This document shows, in pieces, positions 35,690 to 46,465 of a DNA stretch of 64,000 nucleotides. This DNA is from Amoebophrya sp. A120 (taxonomy: Eukaryota; Sar; Dinophyceae; Syndiniales; Amoebophryaceae), in assembly GCA_905178155.1 (NCBI GenBank), contig CAJINV010000013.1, positions 734,344 through 798,343 on the forward strand. Direction: 5' to 3'. The position numbers were made by a program, and so were the translations under genes. The notes under the pieces are model-generated. The model saw nothing but the letters and a program-made list of their open reading frames with translations, was not told where the DNA came from and made no database searches. Each line of letters opens with the position of its first letter. The first letter of the stretch is position 1.

Positions 35690-37868
35690 ATGGGTGCAGC
35701 GCACCCTTCCTTTCTTCGAGCTGGTTCTGCTGCTTCGTCTGAGCCGGCACCTGTTGCAGCAGCAACTTTCGACAACCTCTATGACGAACACAACAAAACA
35801 AACCAGCGAAGCAACGACGCGACGTCAAGCAGTCGCAGCGCCGGCAGCACCAGCACGATATTCGGCACTACCTTCACGACCAATTTCGACTCTTTAAAAT
35901 GCTGCACGACGATTTCCGCTGAGCAGCTGAAGGAGGAAAGGCGAAACGAGCTGGATGACCCAATGGTCCCGCGCCGGGGCTCGCCCTTGCGTCGCCGCAG
36001 CGGCAACGTCGGGTTTGCGTCCTCCTCCGAATTCGACTTCGTAGACAGCTTCAATATGATGTTCAGCAGCTCGGACCGAGCGGAAGGAGGAGGACCAGGA
36101 ACAAACATTTTCTGCCGAGGTTCTTCGGCTGCCGGCCAGCTGCTCTCGTCCGGCGCGTCGTCGAACATCCAAAATCTTCGTGGTATAACGACAAGTTCGT
36201 CTGGTGGTACTAACCGGGGGGTCAGCTTTTTGAATTGCGATATCAAATGTAAAAATGTCTGGGTCACTCTGGAAGAGTCATGCTGTTTTTGCATGACCCA
36301 GAAGGTCTGGCATGGAAGCTCTAGCATCACAGGTTTCGAGAAGCTTCCGCAATGCCGAATCCGCATGACAAGTCCCCTATTTTGCTGACAGAAAGTGGGC
36401 AGCTTTTGCTACGTATGCATGAGAGACTTTTCAGTGTTCTGAAATACGCATTACAAGTTGCATTCTTCCAGACCCAGACATTTTTGCATTTGATATGCGG
36501 GTTAATGAAGCAAGATGCGAGAAACGCCTTCTCCTCCGCCAAAGTTGAGATGATTACACCTGGAAGTTGTACAACTGCAAGTGGCGCTGCAGGGGCAGGA
36601 GTGAATAACAAATTTTCATCCACTTCGAATGTTCTCAACAGAAGCGGCTCGGAGCAGCGAATCAGCATCTCGAACAGTACCACAGGATCGAACACGTCGT
36701 CCAAAAATAACCGTTATTTTGGCTTCACCACTACTTCAAACAACTTTGCCGAGAGTCCGGTCAGCCTGCTGAAACTGCAGAAGGGGTATTTTGCTGGCGG
36801 TGGAGCATCAGGCAGTGGTACTACAACCGCGGCTTCAAAGCACGACTATGAGCAGCAGCTTGAAATCTGCAACCAGTACCTACCCTCCTCGCCGGAGAAA
36901 ATTTCGAAACGGTTCGAGTGCATTCTGTACTTGAATATCTCCTCTGCGAGCAAGCAAACGACGACGAGGAACTACAGCCCCGCCGGGGGGGGCTTGAACA
37001 ATAAATGTACAACAACAACTTCCACCAGTAAAGACAAACCCTTGGAGCTGGGCGTGGATGTGAATCCGTCGAAGGACCAGAAATCGCTCCGCGTGGAGCT
37101 GGTGAAGCGGAACGGGCTGGTGCACTACTACAACTCGAATCCGATGACGACGCCGAGCCAGAAGATCATGATCGGGGACTACATAACCGGCGTGAACTAT
37201 GACAGTGCACAACTCCCCCTCCCCCTCATTTGTCATGCAAAATCCCAAATCTACCTTCTGCCTGCTAGCACTCTTTGCATGACAGATTCCGAAACCGAAA
37301 GCCAAAACAGAATTACAATCACCTAGGAATTTGTCATGCAAAAGCTGCATCTTTGCCAGCACTTGCGTTGCTGTTCGTGCAACACAACGAGGGGGAGGGG
37401 GAGTTGTGCACTCTCATATGAACGGGGTGCGGTTCAACGCCGCAAAGATGATCGCGGAGTGCTCCGAGTTTCTGAACAACGACGTGGTGAAAAACCGCAG
37501 CAGCGGTATCAACTGTAAAAGTGTCTGGGTCTGGAAGAATTCACGTTTGTCATGCTTGTCTGGCATGACTATTAAATCTGTCATGCACGTTACCCACAGA
37601 GTTCCGTTTTTCTGTGATGCAGAAGCGCAGTTTGTCATGCAGAATAGGCAACACCTAGGAGCTCAGAAACTTGTCATGCTGAGCCAGCATCGATCTGTAG
37701 CCTCATCATGAGACGCCACCCAGCATCACAAGTTTCCTGACCCAGTAGACATTTTTACATTTGATAAGCGGCTCGGCCCTGCGATTGGACATTCTCCGGG
37801 TGGAGCAAGCGATCGCGGGGGCAGCTCCTGGGGCTGCGTCCAGAACAACTTCCATCGGGGTGAACTAA
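35690..37868 (+). CDS. PDZ-domain protein with disordered Ser/Thr-rich N-terminal half
   Basis: Exons 35690-36240, 36501-37197, 37424-37506 and 37772-37868 give 475 residues ending at TAA. The N-terminal two thirds are Ser/Thr/Asn-rich and probably disordered. A PDZ-like domain spans about residues 360-470: Leu-Arg-Val-Glu-Leu-Val-Lys, Gly-Leu-Val-His-Tyr-Tyr-Asn, the carboxylate-loop-type Ile-Gly-Asp-Tyr-Ile-Thr-Gly-Val-Asn-Gly-Val and a final strand Ala-Leu-Arg-Leu-Asp-Ile-Leu-Arg-Val. PDZ domains bind C-terminal peptides and are frequent in dinoflagellate proteins. The second introner splits the Val-Asn-Gly motif itself, and the motif is restored only when the TSD TGAAC is used, which supports the model. 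The true stop may lie further on: a GT-AG-bounded exon at about 38050-38208 reads like protein and may be a 3' exon in an alternative model. Confidence 0.82.
36241..36495. mobile_element. Introner element, TCTGGGTCTGG family
   Basis: TSD TGCGA at 36236-36240 and TGCGG at 36496-36500, one mismatch, so it may be older than the others. Ends match the elements at 21404 and 21726. Excision keeps the frame (Leu-Asn-Cys to Leu-Met-Lys-Gln, with Glu or Gly between them depending on which TSD copy stays). Confidence 0.88.
37198..37418. mobile_element. Introner element, AGTGCACAACTCCCCC arms, inside the PDZ motif
   Basis: TSD TGAAC at 37193-37197 and 37419-37423. Left end TATGACAGTGCACAACTCCC; right end reverse complement TATGAGAGTGCACAACTCCC; arms of about 29 bases. 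TTTGTCATGC boxes on both sides. Excision gives Ile-Thr-Gly-Val-Asn-Gly-Val-Arg-Phe in frame. Confidence 0.92.
37507..37766. mobile_element. Introner element, TCTGGGTCTGG family
   Basis: TSD AGCGG at 37502-37506 and 37767-37771. Left end TATCAACTGTAAAAGTGTCT, right end reverse complement TATCAAATGTAAAAATGTCT with a 3-base insertion further in. Excision joins Arg-Ser-Ser-Gly to Ser-Ala-Leu-Arg-Leu, completing the PDZ domain. Confidence 0.9.
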
Positions 37869-38049
37869 ATTTGATACACTATCGCAGAAAATGGCGATGA
37901 AGATTGCATTTCTATTGCACAGCGAAGCCAAGAACGGGTGAGTGACGACGGAAAGACAGAAAATGAAAAAAGAAATTTCTCGAAACTACTGTTGTGTAGA
38001 AAATAAAATGAACAATGCGAGTTGTAGGGAAGTAGTCTAGAAGTAGTAG

Positions 38050-38208
38050 CACCACTACGTCGACTACCCGCCCGACGACCTGTCGTACAACAACTTGGCC
38101 TCGACCTCTAAAAACACCTTTTTCGAGTTTGAGCTTGCCGCTACGGGGCTACAATTACGAGAGCTTTTCTTTGTGAATTTTACGGAAGAACAAGAAACAA
38201 GGCGCTAG
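38050..38208 (+). CDS. Possible orphan 3' exon (52 residues)
   Basis: Protein-like frame starting His-His-Tyr-Val-Asp-Tyr-Pro-Pro-Asp-Asp and ending Glu-Glu-Gln-Glu-Thr-Arg-Arg before TAG. It is preceded by an AGTAGTAG acceptor-like end. A candidate upstream mini-exon (about 37892-37938) ends at a strong GTGAGT donor. It may be the last exon of the PDZ gene if the TAA at 37868 lies in an intron, or part of a separate short gene. Confidence 0.35.
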   Translation, partial: HHYVDYPPDDLSYNNLASTSKNTFFEFELAATGLQLRELFFVNFTEEQETRR

Positions 38209-39213
38209 CGCTAGGGGCGCACGCGAGCGCTGCCAAGAGCAAGATAGAGAACCCGAGAAATGAACTTTTTGCAAATGTTGCACCTATGTACAGTTAGCAA
38301 AGTATTTTGAAGAAAGGAAAACGTAACGGCATGGATGGCATTGTCGCACCTGATGCCGCGTCATGTACTAATTATTTCGTGCGAGACGCAGAATGAAAAT
38401 CTTCAACAAAATGTTCGATAATTTTTATTCGGTTTCGTAGTTCTCGTCCCTCCCGTCACGAAACACAATTTGCTTGTCGTGCTTCGTTTTCATTCTTGTG
38501 GTAGTCGTCAACATCGTCAAGTTGTTCTTGTGTGCTCGTCGTCGCTTTATCGTGCAACATCGTCCAGATAGTGTTTTCGTTTTCCGTTTTCGTTCAACAA
38601 CTTTCGTTGGGTCTGCAAAAAGACTTTCGGATTTGCTGTCGAGGACCTCCTGGTGACCGTTGCTGAGGAACATAAACCAAAGTGAAAACTATACGTTCCC
38701 CTCCATAAAACATCAGGACCCCCAGCCCGATCATACTTGGATGGATCATGTAGTTAAGTAGCAATCCCCACGTACTCTCACCGTCACCCCCTAGAAAAAT
38801 CCAGTCGTAGACAGTTGTACCTATGTGTGTTCCCCCGCGTCAGCGATTGTTGATGTTGGCTATGTACATGAAATTGAAAAAGAAAAACAAAAGCAGGTGA
38901 CTGCGACTTCCCGGCCTCCTCATTTAACCCCACCTCCCACCACCAGATCCAGAACAAATCCAAGAAAGCTAAATTATTCGAAGTGGTGTTGCTGTTGTAC
39001 GACGTGCGGCGTAAGCTATCACGAGGATCATGCTCCGACAGAACCAGAAGATGATACCGGGCAGTAGCTTCCGTGAACAAAAGCCGGCATCGGAGGTCGT
39101 GACGAAAACGAAAACGAAGATTGTTCGTTCGATTTTCCAGTCACGACACAACTACAACTAGTGTCGCTGCAGTACTAAAACACTTCTTGGAACACGACGG
39201 ACCGACAAAGAGA
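38209..39213. other. Intergenic region, no convincing gene
   Basis: Short open frames only. The frame of the next gene is open from about 39121, ahead of its first ATG at 39214. Confidence 0.5.
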
Positions 39214-41638
39214 ATGTGGAATGCTCCTCATTATCGAGGCGCAGGAGCATTCAGTAGGGCGTCAGCAGCGTTCTCGCTGTCCTCGCGATGCTCCTCCCGC
39301 ACCGCGGCGAGTTGTACCACGATCATGCGCGTATTCGCGCGATCGTGCTTTTTGGGCACGCTCTGGCTGTATCTTTTCCACGGCGACTTAGACTTTTTTG
39401 ATGAACAAAGTGGGTGCGGTCGTGGGAAGTTAGCCAATAGGACAAGTAGCAGGAACAGAGGTCACAGGCGGAAGGTCGGGACGACCGATGTACTAGTACC
39501 TGGAACTCTACTACAAGAAGCTAGATCTGAGAGGACATTAGCAGCAGACCCGGCCTCCACCTGCTCGAGGAGCGGCACAACGACGGGAGCAAACCAAGTA
39601 GAAGGCTCGTGTAGAAGTCAACAACAACAAGTAGAAAGACGCGTGGCGGCTCCCTGTGCTAATGTAGTTTCGAGGTCGTCCTCCTACTCTGGGCCGATAT
39701 TCGCCGCCCGTGCCATCAAAATCGTGCAGCAGAACGTCGACCGGCACGGTGCCCGCCGATCGAAAAGAACTACGCGTCACCGGAAACAACTACCCACGGC
39801 GCAACAAGGAAGTACTAGCCACAAGACTGCCAGAAGTTTGCCAAGCTCCCGCGGCCACTCATCCCTCGTTTTTATGGGCACCACGACCAGCAGAAGATCA
39901 CCTACACCTGCGTCGGGAAATAAAATCAGTACAACGACAAGCGCTTCGCGAACGAGCACATCAACCAGGAGTAGAGATCGAAGCGTGGAGCACCATGGGG
40001 AACAAAGTGCCGCGAAAACGTCAGGAGAAGATGAATCTGCTCTTTTGCAGCGAGACGATGTGAAACTACCTCCTTCGCGGCCAACTTTGGCGGGGGGCGA
40101 GCGGAGAGATCATAAAGAAAAGACGCAAAGTAGAGCGCCTGCAACGCGGCCGCCCGGAGGTCTCGCTTCCGTGAAAAATAATATCAAAGCGGATCAAGAA
40201 GAAGAAGGAACACCATGGGCGGGCCAACTTTTATCCGAGGGGGCCGTTGAGGAAATTATACCTCTCTCAAGCACAAGATCCACCTCCATTGCGGGTCGTA
40301 GTTTCAGCAAATTTATTAAAGTAGAGGATGAGAAGCGACGAACCTTTCTGGCACTTCTCGGCGTTGGGACCACATCCAGTGCTGGGAGAAAAAGACAACT
40401 TCATCTACCGACGGCAGACAATTATCGAGATGAGGATGGCATCGAAAAATCTACTAGATCTTCCGGTAGAACAAGTTCCAGTGATATAGAATTCTTTCCG
40501 CCTCCGGCGACTGGAGCGCCACACCATCACGTCGAAGACGACAATGCGATAAAGATTGGAAATAGAAGCAGTAGAAACGAAAAAGTAAAACAAGGTACAT
40601 CAACTTCTACATCCTCCTCTCCTCCAGATGAGGTTGTTGACCGCAGTAGTTTTCTCCACCTGGCAATAAAGGATAAGGCCACAACAACTGCTAGGCGGAA
40701 AAAGGTCCAGTTACACGCGGACCTAACGTCCCGACCAGAGGACGAAATAAAGCCCCGGCCGACCCAGTCGGGCGGATGCCTAGCTGGCTGTTTCCAGGAA
40801 CAGGAAGAAAACGAGGTCCCCCAGCGACTCGCTTCCAGGACGACCCCGACAGAAGAAGTAGAGCTACACGTCGAAGATGCTGACCACGACACTAGTACAG
40901 CAGAAGATGTTGAAAAGGATGACAAAACAAGTGCAGCGGCCACCAGCAATCGTCCAGATAGTAATACTGGTACTGCTGTACATGAACGACTGGCTGCCCG
41001 CGAAGAACTCTCCGAGCAGGACGAGCACGCGGGGCCCCCAGCACCTCATGACCCACGAGACCGTCGCGATTCAAGATCGCGTACTCCTACTTCCGATCGG
41101 GACGAGATATTGTCACCAGACGCAAGCAGCGCACACAATTCTGATGCAGGCGGGGGAGGAGGCGGAACTGCCCCTGGAGAAGATGAGGAAGGGCGCTCCG
41201 CTGACAGCGACGCCGTAAGGTTCGTGCCACCTCCTTTATCCAAGAAAAAAACATTGTAGGTGTAACTTTCTTGGAGGATTAGCATGACAAATATCTCTCG
41301 CATGACAGCAAAAACCTGTCGTGCGCAGATACTACATGAAAACGCCCTTTAATGAGCCCTACGATGCATGCCAAGCATGACAGACGCAATCATCTTGCAT
41401 GTTGCGCATTACAAATTTACACTAACAACGTTTTTTTCTTGGATATCCTTCTCAAGACGGCGAAAAACGACGCGGTGACGATGAAGAAAATGAAGCCGTG
41501 GAGACCTTTTGGACCGCACCCGGGAAGCACATCGATTGGGTGTTAAAACACCCGCAGGCGGTGTGGATTGTGGGTGGGGTCGTCCTCTTCTTAAGGCTCA
41601 AAAAAATCCATCCGCTCAACGGCTCCCAAAATGTTTGA
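39214..41638 (+). CDS. Disordered membrane protein with C-terminal transmembrane segment
   Basis: Exons 39214-41236 and 41451-41638 give 736 residues. An alternative start at 39325 puts a hydrophobic run (Phe-Leu-Gly-Thr-Leu-Trp-Leu-Tyr-Leu-Phe) at the extreme N-terminus as a signal peptide or anchor, and is perhaps the better choice. The body is Arg/Ser/Thr-rich, then Glu/Asp-rich, without a recognised domain. After the introner the protein continues Ser-Gln-Asp-Gly-Glu-Lys-Arg-Arg and reaches a transmembrane helix (Ala-Val-Trp-Ile-Val-Gly-Gly-Val-Val-Leu-Phe-Leu) followed by a short basic tail. This suggests a type I or two-pass membrane protein. It is the first of three neighbouring disordered membrane-protein genes; no family was recognised. 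Confidence 0.72.
41237..41445. mobile_element. Introner element, TATCCAAGAAAAAAAC family
   Basis: TSD TCCTT at 41232-41236 and 41446-41450. Arms TATCCAAGAAAAAAAC(A/G)TTGT. Excision shifts to the frame that encodes the transmembrane segment; without it the protein would end Lys-Lys-Lys-Thr-Leu. Same family as 61216. Confidence 0.92.
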
Positions 41639-41864
41639 AGCCTGGCCAGAAAAAAGGCATCTGCGCAAGAAGACACGCGCAGCAGTTTGTGACGCTCGGC
41701 TTCGTGAGCGCGTTCGCGCTGCAAAGTAGCGATTTGATTTTTTGAACCTTTTTGCGGGCCTTCATTTGTGATCGTGTGCCTTTCGGGGCGGAAAAGGAGC
41801 TGGGAGCGTTTTATCATCGTTTCCCGCTCTTTCGCAAGACTCTGTGACTTGCAGAGCTTGCAAA

Positions 41865-41946
41865 TTTCTTTCAAACTTCATTTGAAGTTCAAATTTGACT
41901 TGAAGCTTTTAGTCAAATTTGAACTTCAGCCGAAGTTTGAGAGAAA
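41865..41946. repeat. 36-bp imperfect palindrome (stem-loop)
   Basis: Arms 41865-41900 and 41911-41946 match in inverted orientation with four mismatches and a 10-base loop. Each arm also contains the shorter palindrome TTGAAGTTCAA. It lies 230 bases past the stop of the gene ending at 41638. It could be a hairpin RNA, an end-processing signal or the relic of a palindromic element. Confidence 0.85.
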
Positions 41947-42207
41947 TGAATTAGTCCCACAAGTGGGCCCAACAAACAAATTTCCAATAGGATTCGGCGT
42001 TTTCCGGACTTCTGTCGGACACCGCTGAAGGAGTAGAGCAAACAAATGTGAGCAAAAAATTGAATACCGGCAAATGTACGCGAAACGGTGAAAGGTAGGA
42101 AAAGGCTGTCAAAATGGTCGCAACTCGTGTTTTTTGATGCTCGATGGGGGGCGCTTTACAAACTACAGCCACAGCATCGGCGACGGCATGCAAAGTGCAG
42201 CTGTGAT

Positions 42208-45200
42208 ATGAGTACGGTCTCGCCAACCGCATTGCAACAGCTCGCGCACGCAGATCGCGCAAAGTGCTTGGCTTTGCTCTTCGAATGCGAAGCGGGGCCC
42301 TATCGACTTTTCATCCCTTGCAAGAATTACTTCAGCAAACATTTTGGGAACCGGGCTCGGAATGGATTTTTTTCACCCCTAATCTTCCTGCTGGTGGTGT
42401 GCTTTGCGATAGGCCTCGCGGTCTACTACTGGTGCTGTTGTTGCAATTATAAAACTGGCGGAGAAGAAGAGGATTTAGAGGACAATAAAGAACATGGTAG
42501 TAGAACGATAGGCACTGCAACTACAGAAGGCACAACAAGAACTGGAGCAGCTAGTACAACGGTTGTGCAGTCCCCTCCACCTCCACCTGCACCAGCTGCA
42601 CCGGACTACTATATCGGAGAGCGAGGCGCAAGGCTTGAAGGTGGCGCAACGCGAGCCACGACAGCGACGGGCTACAGTTCGACACGGGAGCAGCACCACG
42701 GGGGTATAATGATAATCGCAAGCTGGTGCCCGTGTTGCAGCGGCATTTTCGGAGTAGACGAGCAGGATCCTGCAAATTGTAATAACGGGAAAAGAACAAA
42801 AACACCAACGGAGAATGGGCCTGGTGGACCAGTCTCCGTGGATGTTTTTGCGTGGACGGCGCAGGGGGACCCGGTCGTGGACGGCGCAGGAGGAGCTGCA
42901 CCTGTTTCTGCTGCTCCCATTACCGTGTCTGCCGCCCATATGGAAGCGTCAGGTTTGAAATCGACAAAGTTGAAACGATTTGCCATGCATAAAATGGATA
43001 CCAGTTGGAAGCCCAATTTCCAAGCGGCGCATGACAAATTCTCGGAGCAACGGAATCCAATTTGTCATGCTGTTTGGGCACAGAAGACTGCTTTTGTCCT
43101 GCTCCTTTAGCAGCTCTATCCCAAACCCTAAATAGGCTCACAATCTGCCTCGCTTGCCATCCCTGCAAGAGAGGCGCTTCATGTCTTGCAGTTTATGCAT
43201 GAGAAATTATTTCAACTTTGACGATTTCAATCCTGACGCTTCCATAGCCCAGGCCGCCGAGTTGATGCAAATGAACGCCGTTGACGCCCGCGGGGAGCTT
43301 CTGATGTTCGCCACCCCCTTATCCTGAGTAAAAACGTACCCACACCAGAGCTGTAATGCAGATTTGCAAAGACAGGAAGACTTGTAATGCGCATCCCCAT
43401 GAGAGCCATTTCCAATCGTGTTTTGAAATTTGTGATGCTGTGAACAGGATGAGCAGATGAATCTGTGACGCGGCTGCACTTGCTAACCAGCACTACACTG
43501 CGGAGTGCAATTTGTCATGCGTGACTCCCAAAACTCCTAGGCTTGTGCTGCAAAATCCCCATCCTGACTCTGGTGTGGGGACGTTTTTACTCAGGATACC
43601 CCTCCGGGCAGCTGCTCTCGCCCGCGGAGGTACACGCCTTGGCGGTGGAAGAGGGGAGCGCGAGCGGGCTGCCTGGTGGCCAGACGTCCAGTTTGTTCCT
43701 GCACATTCTCAGTGGCCAGGACGAGTCGGGCGTTGTCTCTTTCGACAACGCGCGCGGTGGTGGAGGACCGCCTATTACAGCCCAGCAATCCCCTGGTATT
43801 CTAGTCGGAGAGGACCAGATGATCTACTCCAGCCATGGAAGATATGGAAGTGTCACGTGTGAAATCGACAATAAAGTGAAAGTTGAAACAAATTTGTGAT
43901 GCAAGAAAACAAACGCATTATATGTAAGTAAGTATCTATAGCGTAGCCATAGAAGAGTGCGAATGCCTGTATTAAAGAGCAGGCAAGTTGTGACAGCGAA
44001 GGCCGCGATTGTGTGCCTCTTGGTCGTTGGGTATGGAGCTCGAGCTGCTGAATAAGTCGAATAGGAAGAGAGGTCTGCATTCCGCGCCAAACAGCCCGAG
44101 AAATCTGATTGCGATGCTGCCAAAATTTTAATTTGTCATATAATTGCGCGACGTGGAGGTGCATCTGCATCTGCAAGCGTGATGAATTATTGCAAACCAT
44201 TTCCTTCGAGTTAATATTTGTCGATTTCGAGCCTGGCACCCTGATAGCCAACCCGTTGCGGAGGTAGTTGCGCAATCGCCTCGGGGTGTTCCACTCGGAG
44301 CCAAGACGCCGTCCGTGAACGCGATCAGACTGTTGGTTCAGGACCCACGTGCGGATCTACCCTTTCTATCGCCTTTGTCGACCTTCACAAACAAAATGGT
44401 CAATGACTTGGTCGACGGAACAGGCGGTGGAGCACCAGCGGGCGCCAATGACAGCCGAAACAGGCGCCGGGCCTCCAGTGTCGGTTATGAGTATACAGTG
44501 GTGCCAAAAATACCGTCAGTCCAACCAGCAACGGACTCCATTTTGAGGTACGAAATCGAAAATGCTCACCAAGTAATGTGGTCCGCGCCTGGTACTAGCA
44601 CTAGGACTAGGAGTAGTTGTAAACTAAGTACAAACATCGCACACCTCGCACCTTTCAAGAAAAACATCAGGCTCACGCCATCAGCTAACTATGATCAGCA
44701 GAGATGAAGCATGATCTCCATTGATGAACGATATCATTATCATATGAACGAGCTGGAGCTACTTTGGTTTGCATGTAGTTGCGTCAAAGTTCTTCGACCG
44801 CCTTCAACGAACTCTGTGTCCTCTGGATACTTACACCGAAGAGCAGTAAGAGACTGACAGTCTCGCGTGAGAGTTGCGAGTTACTAGAACAAGCAATGCT
44901 ATTTGAATTTGATGTTAGTACCAGAAGCGGCAAGATTTCTTGCGTTGCATATCACGGAGGTAGCCGGAAAGAACGTGATGGGGCTGGATTCGGACATGGC
45001 TATCGTTGCGGAGCCTGAGAACAAGCAAAAGCAGGGTAAGAAAAAACTGGATCATGCCAAAAAGAAGCTGCGACAAGTCACCGGTTTGAATAAAAAACCT
45101 GTGAAACCTAAAGTGTTCGTGCCGGGTCCGATGGACGGCGGAGTTGCCGTGGTCCTCGCTTCGCCATCCCCCCGCGATCGGCCTAGCAACCTCGTCCCAG

Positions 45201-45718
45201 CAGGAGGTGGAGTGCAACCTGGTGCAGAAGCAGGAGCTCAAGGCACTACAACATCTTCTACTCCCCTGCCCGCCGGCGCCGCCCCGCTGGCCCTTACTCC
45301 CAAGACAGCGTTCGAGATGAATCCGCAGATGAATAATAATAAACTAGTTGCCGCAGGAGGTCGCGGTGGCACTGGCACCGTCGCCGCCCCCGCCCTCGTT
45401 CCGGTTATAGCAGTGAGAATGGGCGGCTCTTCCAAGAAATCCCGTGGAACGATGAATGCGGTTGAACCAGGAGACCAACCTAGTCCCATTTTTACGAGTC
45501 CCTCCGCAAGCAGGCAGGGATCGAAAACCGCGGCTCCCGACCACCGCGGCGCGCCAGTAGAACAACCCGATCTGGGGGTTCCAATTACGGATCCGTTGTC
45601 GGACCTTATTCAGCTCGGAGGTAAACCCCGCCCACCAATCACTCGCGATGCCTACTTTACGTGGGACAAAACCAACGACACGTTTGCGAAGCCGGCGTAC
45701 TCGTTTGAAGACCGATAA
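42208..45718 (+). CDS. Single-pass membrane protein with Cys cluster, three introners and one GT-AG intron
   Basis: Exons 42208-42938, 43252-43319, 43604-43835, 44251-44572 and 44888-45718 give 727 residues. The start chosen is the first ATG before the hydrophobic segment. A transmembrane helix at about residues 54-76 (Leu-Ile-Phe-Leu-Leu-Val-Val-Cys-Phe-Ala-Ile-Gly-Leu-Ala-Val) is followed at once by Cys-Cys-Cys-Cys, a plausible palmitoylation or metal site. Then come an acidic stretch, Pro-rich runs and a Cys-Pro-Cys-Cys motif. The middle exons are more ordered (for example Gln-Leu-Leu-Ser-Pro-Ala-Glu-Val-His-Ala-Leu and Ala-Ala-Arg-Phe-Leu-Ala-Leu-His-Ile-Thr-Glu-Val). The C-terminus ends Tyr-Ser-Phe-Glu-Asp-Arg. 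The last intron, 44573-44887, is GT-AG and phase 0. Family not recognised. Confidence 0.75.
42939..43246. mobile_element. Introner element, TATGGAAGCGTCAGG family
   Basis: TSD GCCCA at 42934-42938 and 43247-43251. Arms begin TATGGAAGCGTCAGG and continue GAAATCG(A/T)CAAAGTTGAAA, nearly identical to the element at 33791. Excision gives Val-Ser-Ala-Ala-Gln-Ala-Ala-Glu-Leu in frame. Confidence 0.93.
43320..43598. mobile_element. Introner element, TATCCTGAGTAAAAACGT arms
   Basis: TSD CCCCT at 43315-43319 and 43599-43603. Arms of about 31 bases (TATCCTGAGTAAAAACGT then (A/C)CCCACACCAGAG) differ at one base. Excision joins Phe-Ala-Thr-Pro to Ser-Gly-Gln-Leu-Leu. It leaves a 68-base exon between this element and the one upstream. 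Confidence 0.92.
43836..44245. mobile_element. Introner element, long and diverged, TATGGAAG-related
   Basis: TSD AGCCA at 43831-43835 and 44246-44250. The inner arms share GAAATCGACAA with the TATGGAAG family, but the left end has a short duplication (ATGGAAGATATGGAAG). The first base triplet is therefore not TAT and the right end is CTGAT. Longest element here. Excision gives Tyr-Ser-Ser-Gln-Pro-Val in the right frame. Confidence 0.78.
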
Positions 45719-46465
45719 ACAACTAAAATCATTTTCACTCTTCTTCATTAAGAGGAGGTCTTTTTTTCTATGTCAAAGTTACTGTTACAGTATGACTACT
45801 TAATTTGAAACTCAAATCTCAAATTTATCTTCGACGTCTACCCTTTTTATTCACCGAAAAAAACGTTTCGCTTTATCCATGTTGTGTCGACGCAAAAAAT
45901 GACGCTACTGAAAAATAGTTTCATTTTCGTTTGGACGGTCGAAAACAACATGAAGTCGCACGACCCGCTCTACTTCGTGCAATTGTTGTGACAGAACTCA
46001 TGCACTCGTTGGTTTTCAATTTCAAATGCTCCAACAAAGTAATAGGAATAGAGCAACGGTTCTCTTGTTGTTCTTTGTGCTTAGCTGCGTTCCGTCGTCG
46101 AGCTGCAACACCTTCTAGTAAGTATCAAAAAAAAAAAAAAAACGAAATCGTGGCCAGAACATGAACTTGCACACCTTCGTCGTGTAGTAATTGTGCGTAC
46201 GTCCACGCTCATCTTACTTGTATTGCTCGTGGTTGAGCTCGTCCGTGAGTTACAACTTTTTCGTGCTCGTGCTCGTGTCGTTTAAAAAGCGCCCCTTTCC
46301 GTGTCGTCCTTTGTCGTCGTTCTTAAAAGAAAATCTTCTATGGAGGTCGTCGCGGCTGAACTATTACACACCTCATTGAACAACATGTTTGCTATTTTCA
46401 CAGGAACATGATACCCACGCTGCATGATGTAGCGGCACTACAACTCGCAGATTTAGGTCGAGTGG
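45719..46465. other. Intergenic region, no convincing gene
   Basis: AT-rich, with a run of A near 46126-46142. No gene, RNA gene or introner seen. Confidence 0.5.

Noticed and set aside
37198-37421. TSD TATGA for the second introner of the PDZ gene
   Set aside because: It would put the following exon out of frame and destroy the PDZ motif; TGAAC restores both.
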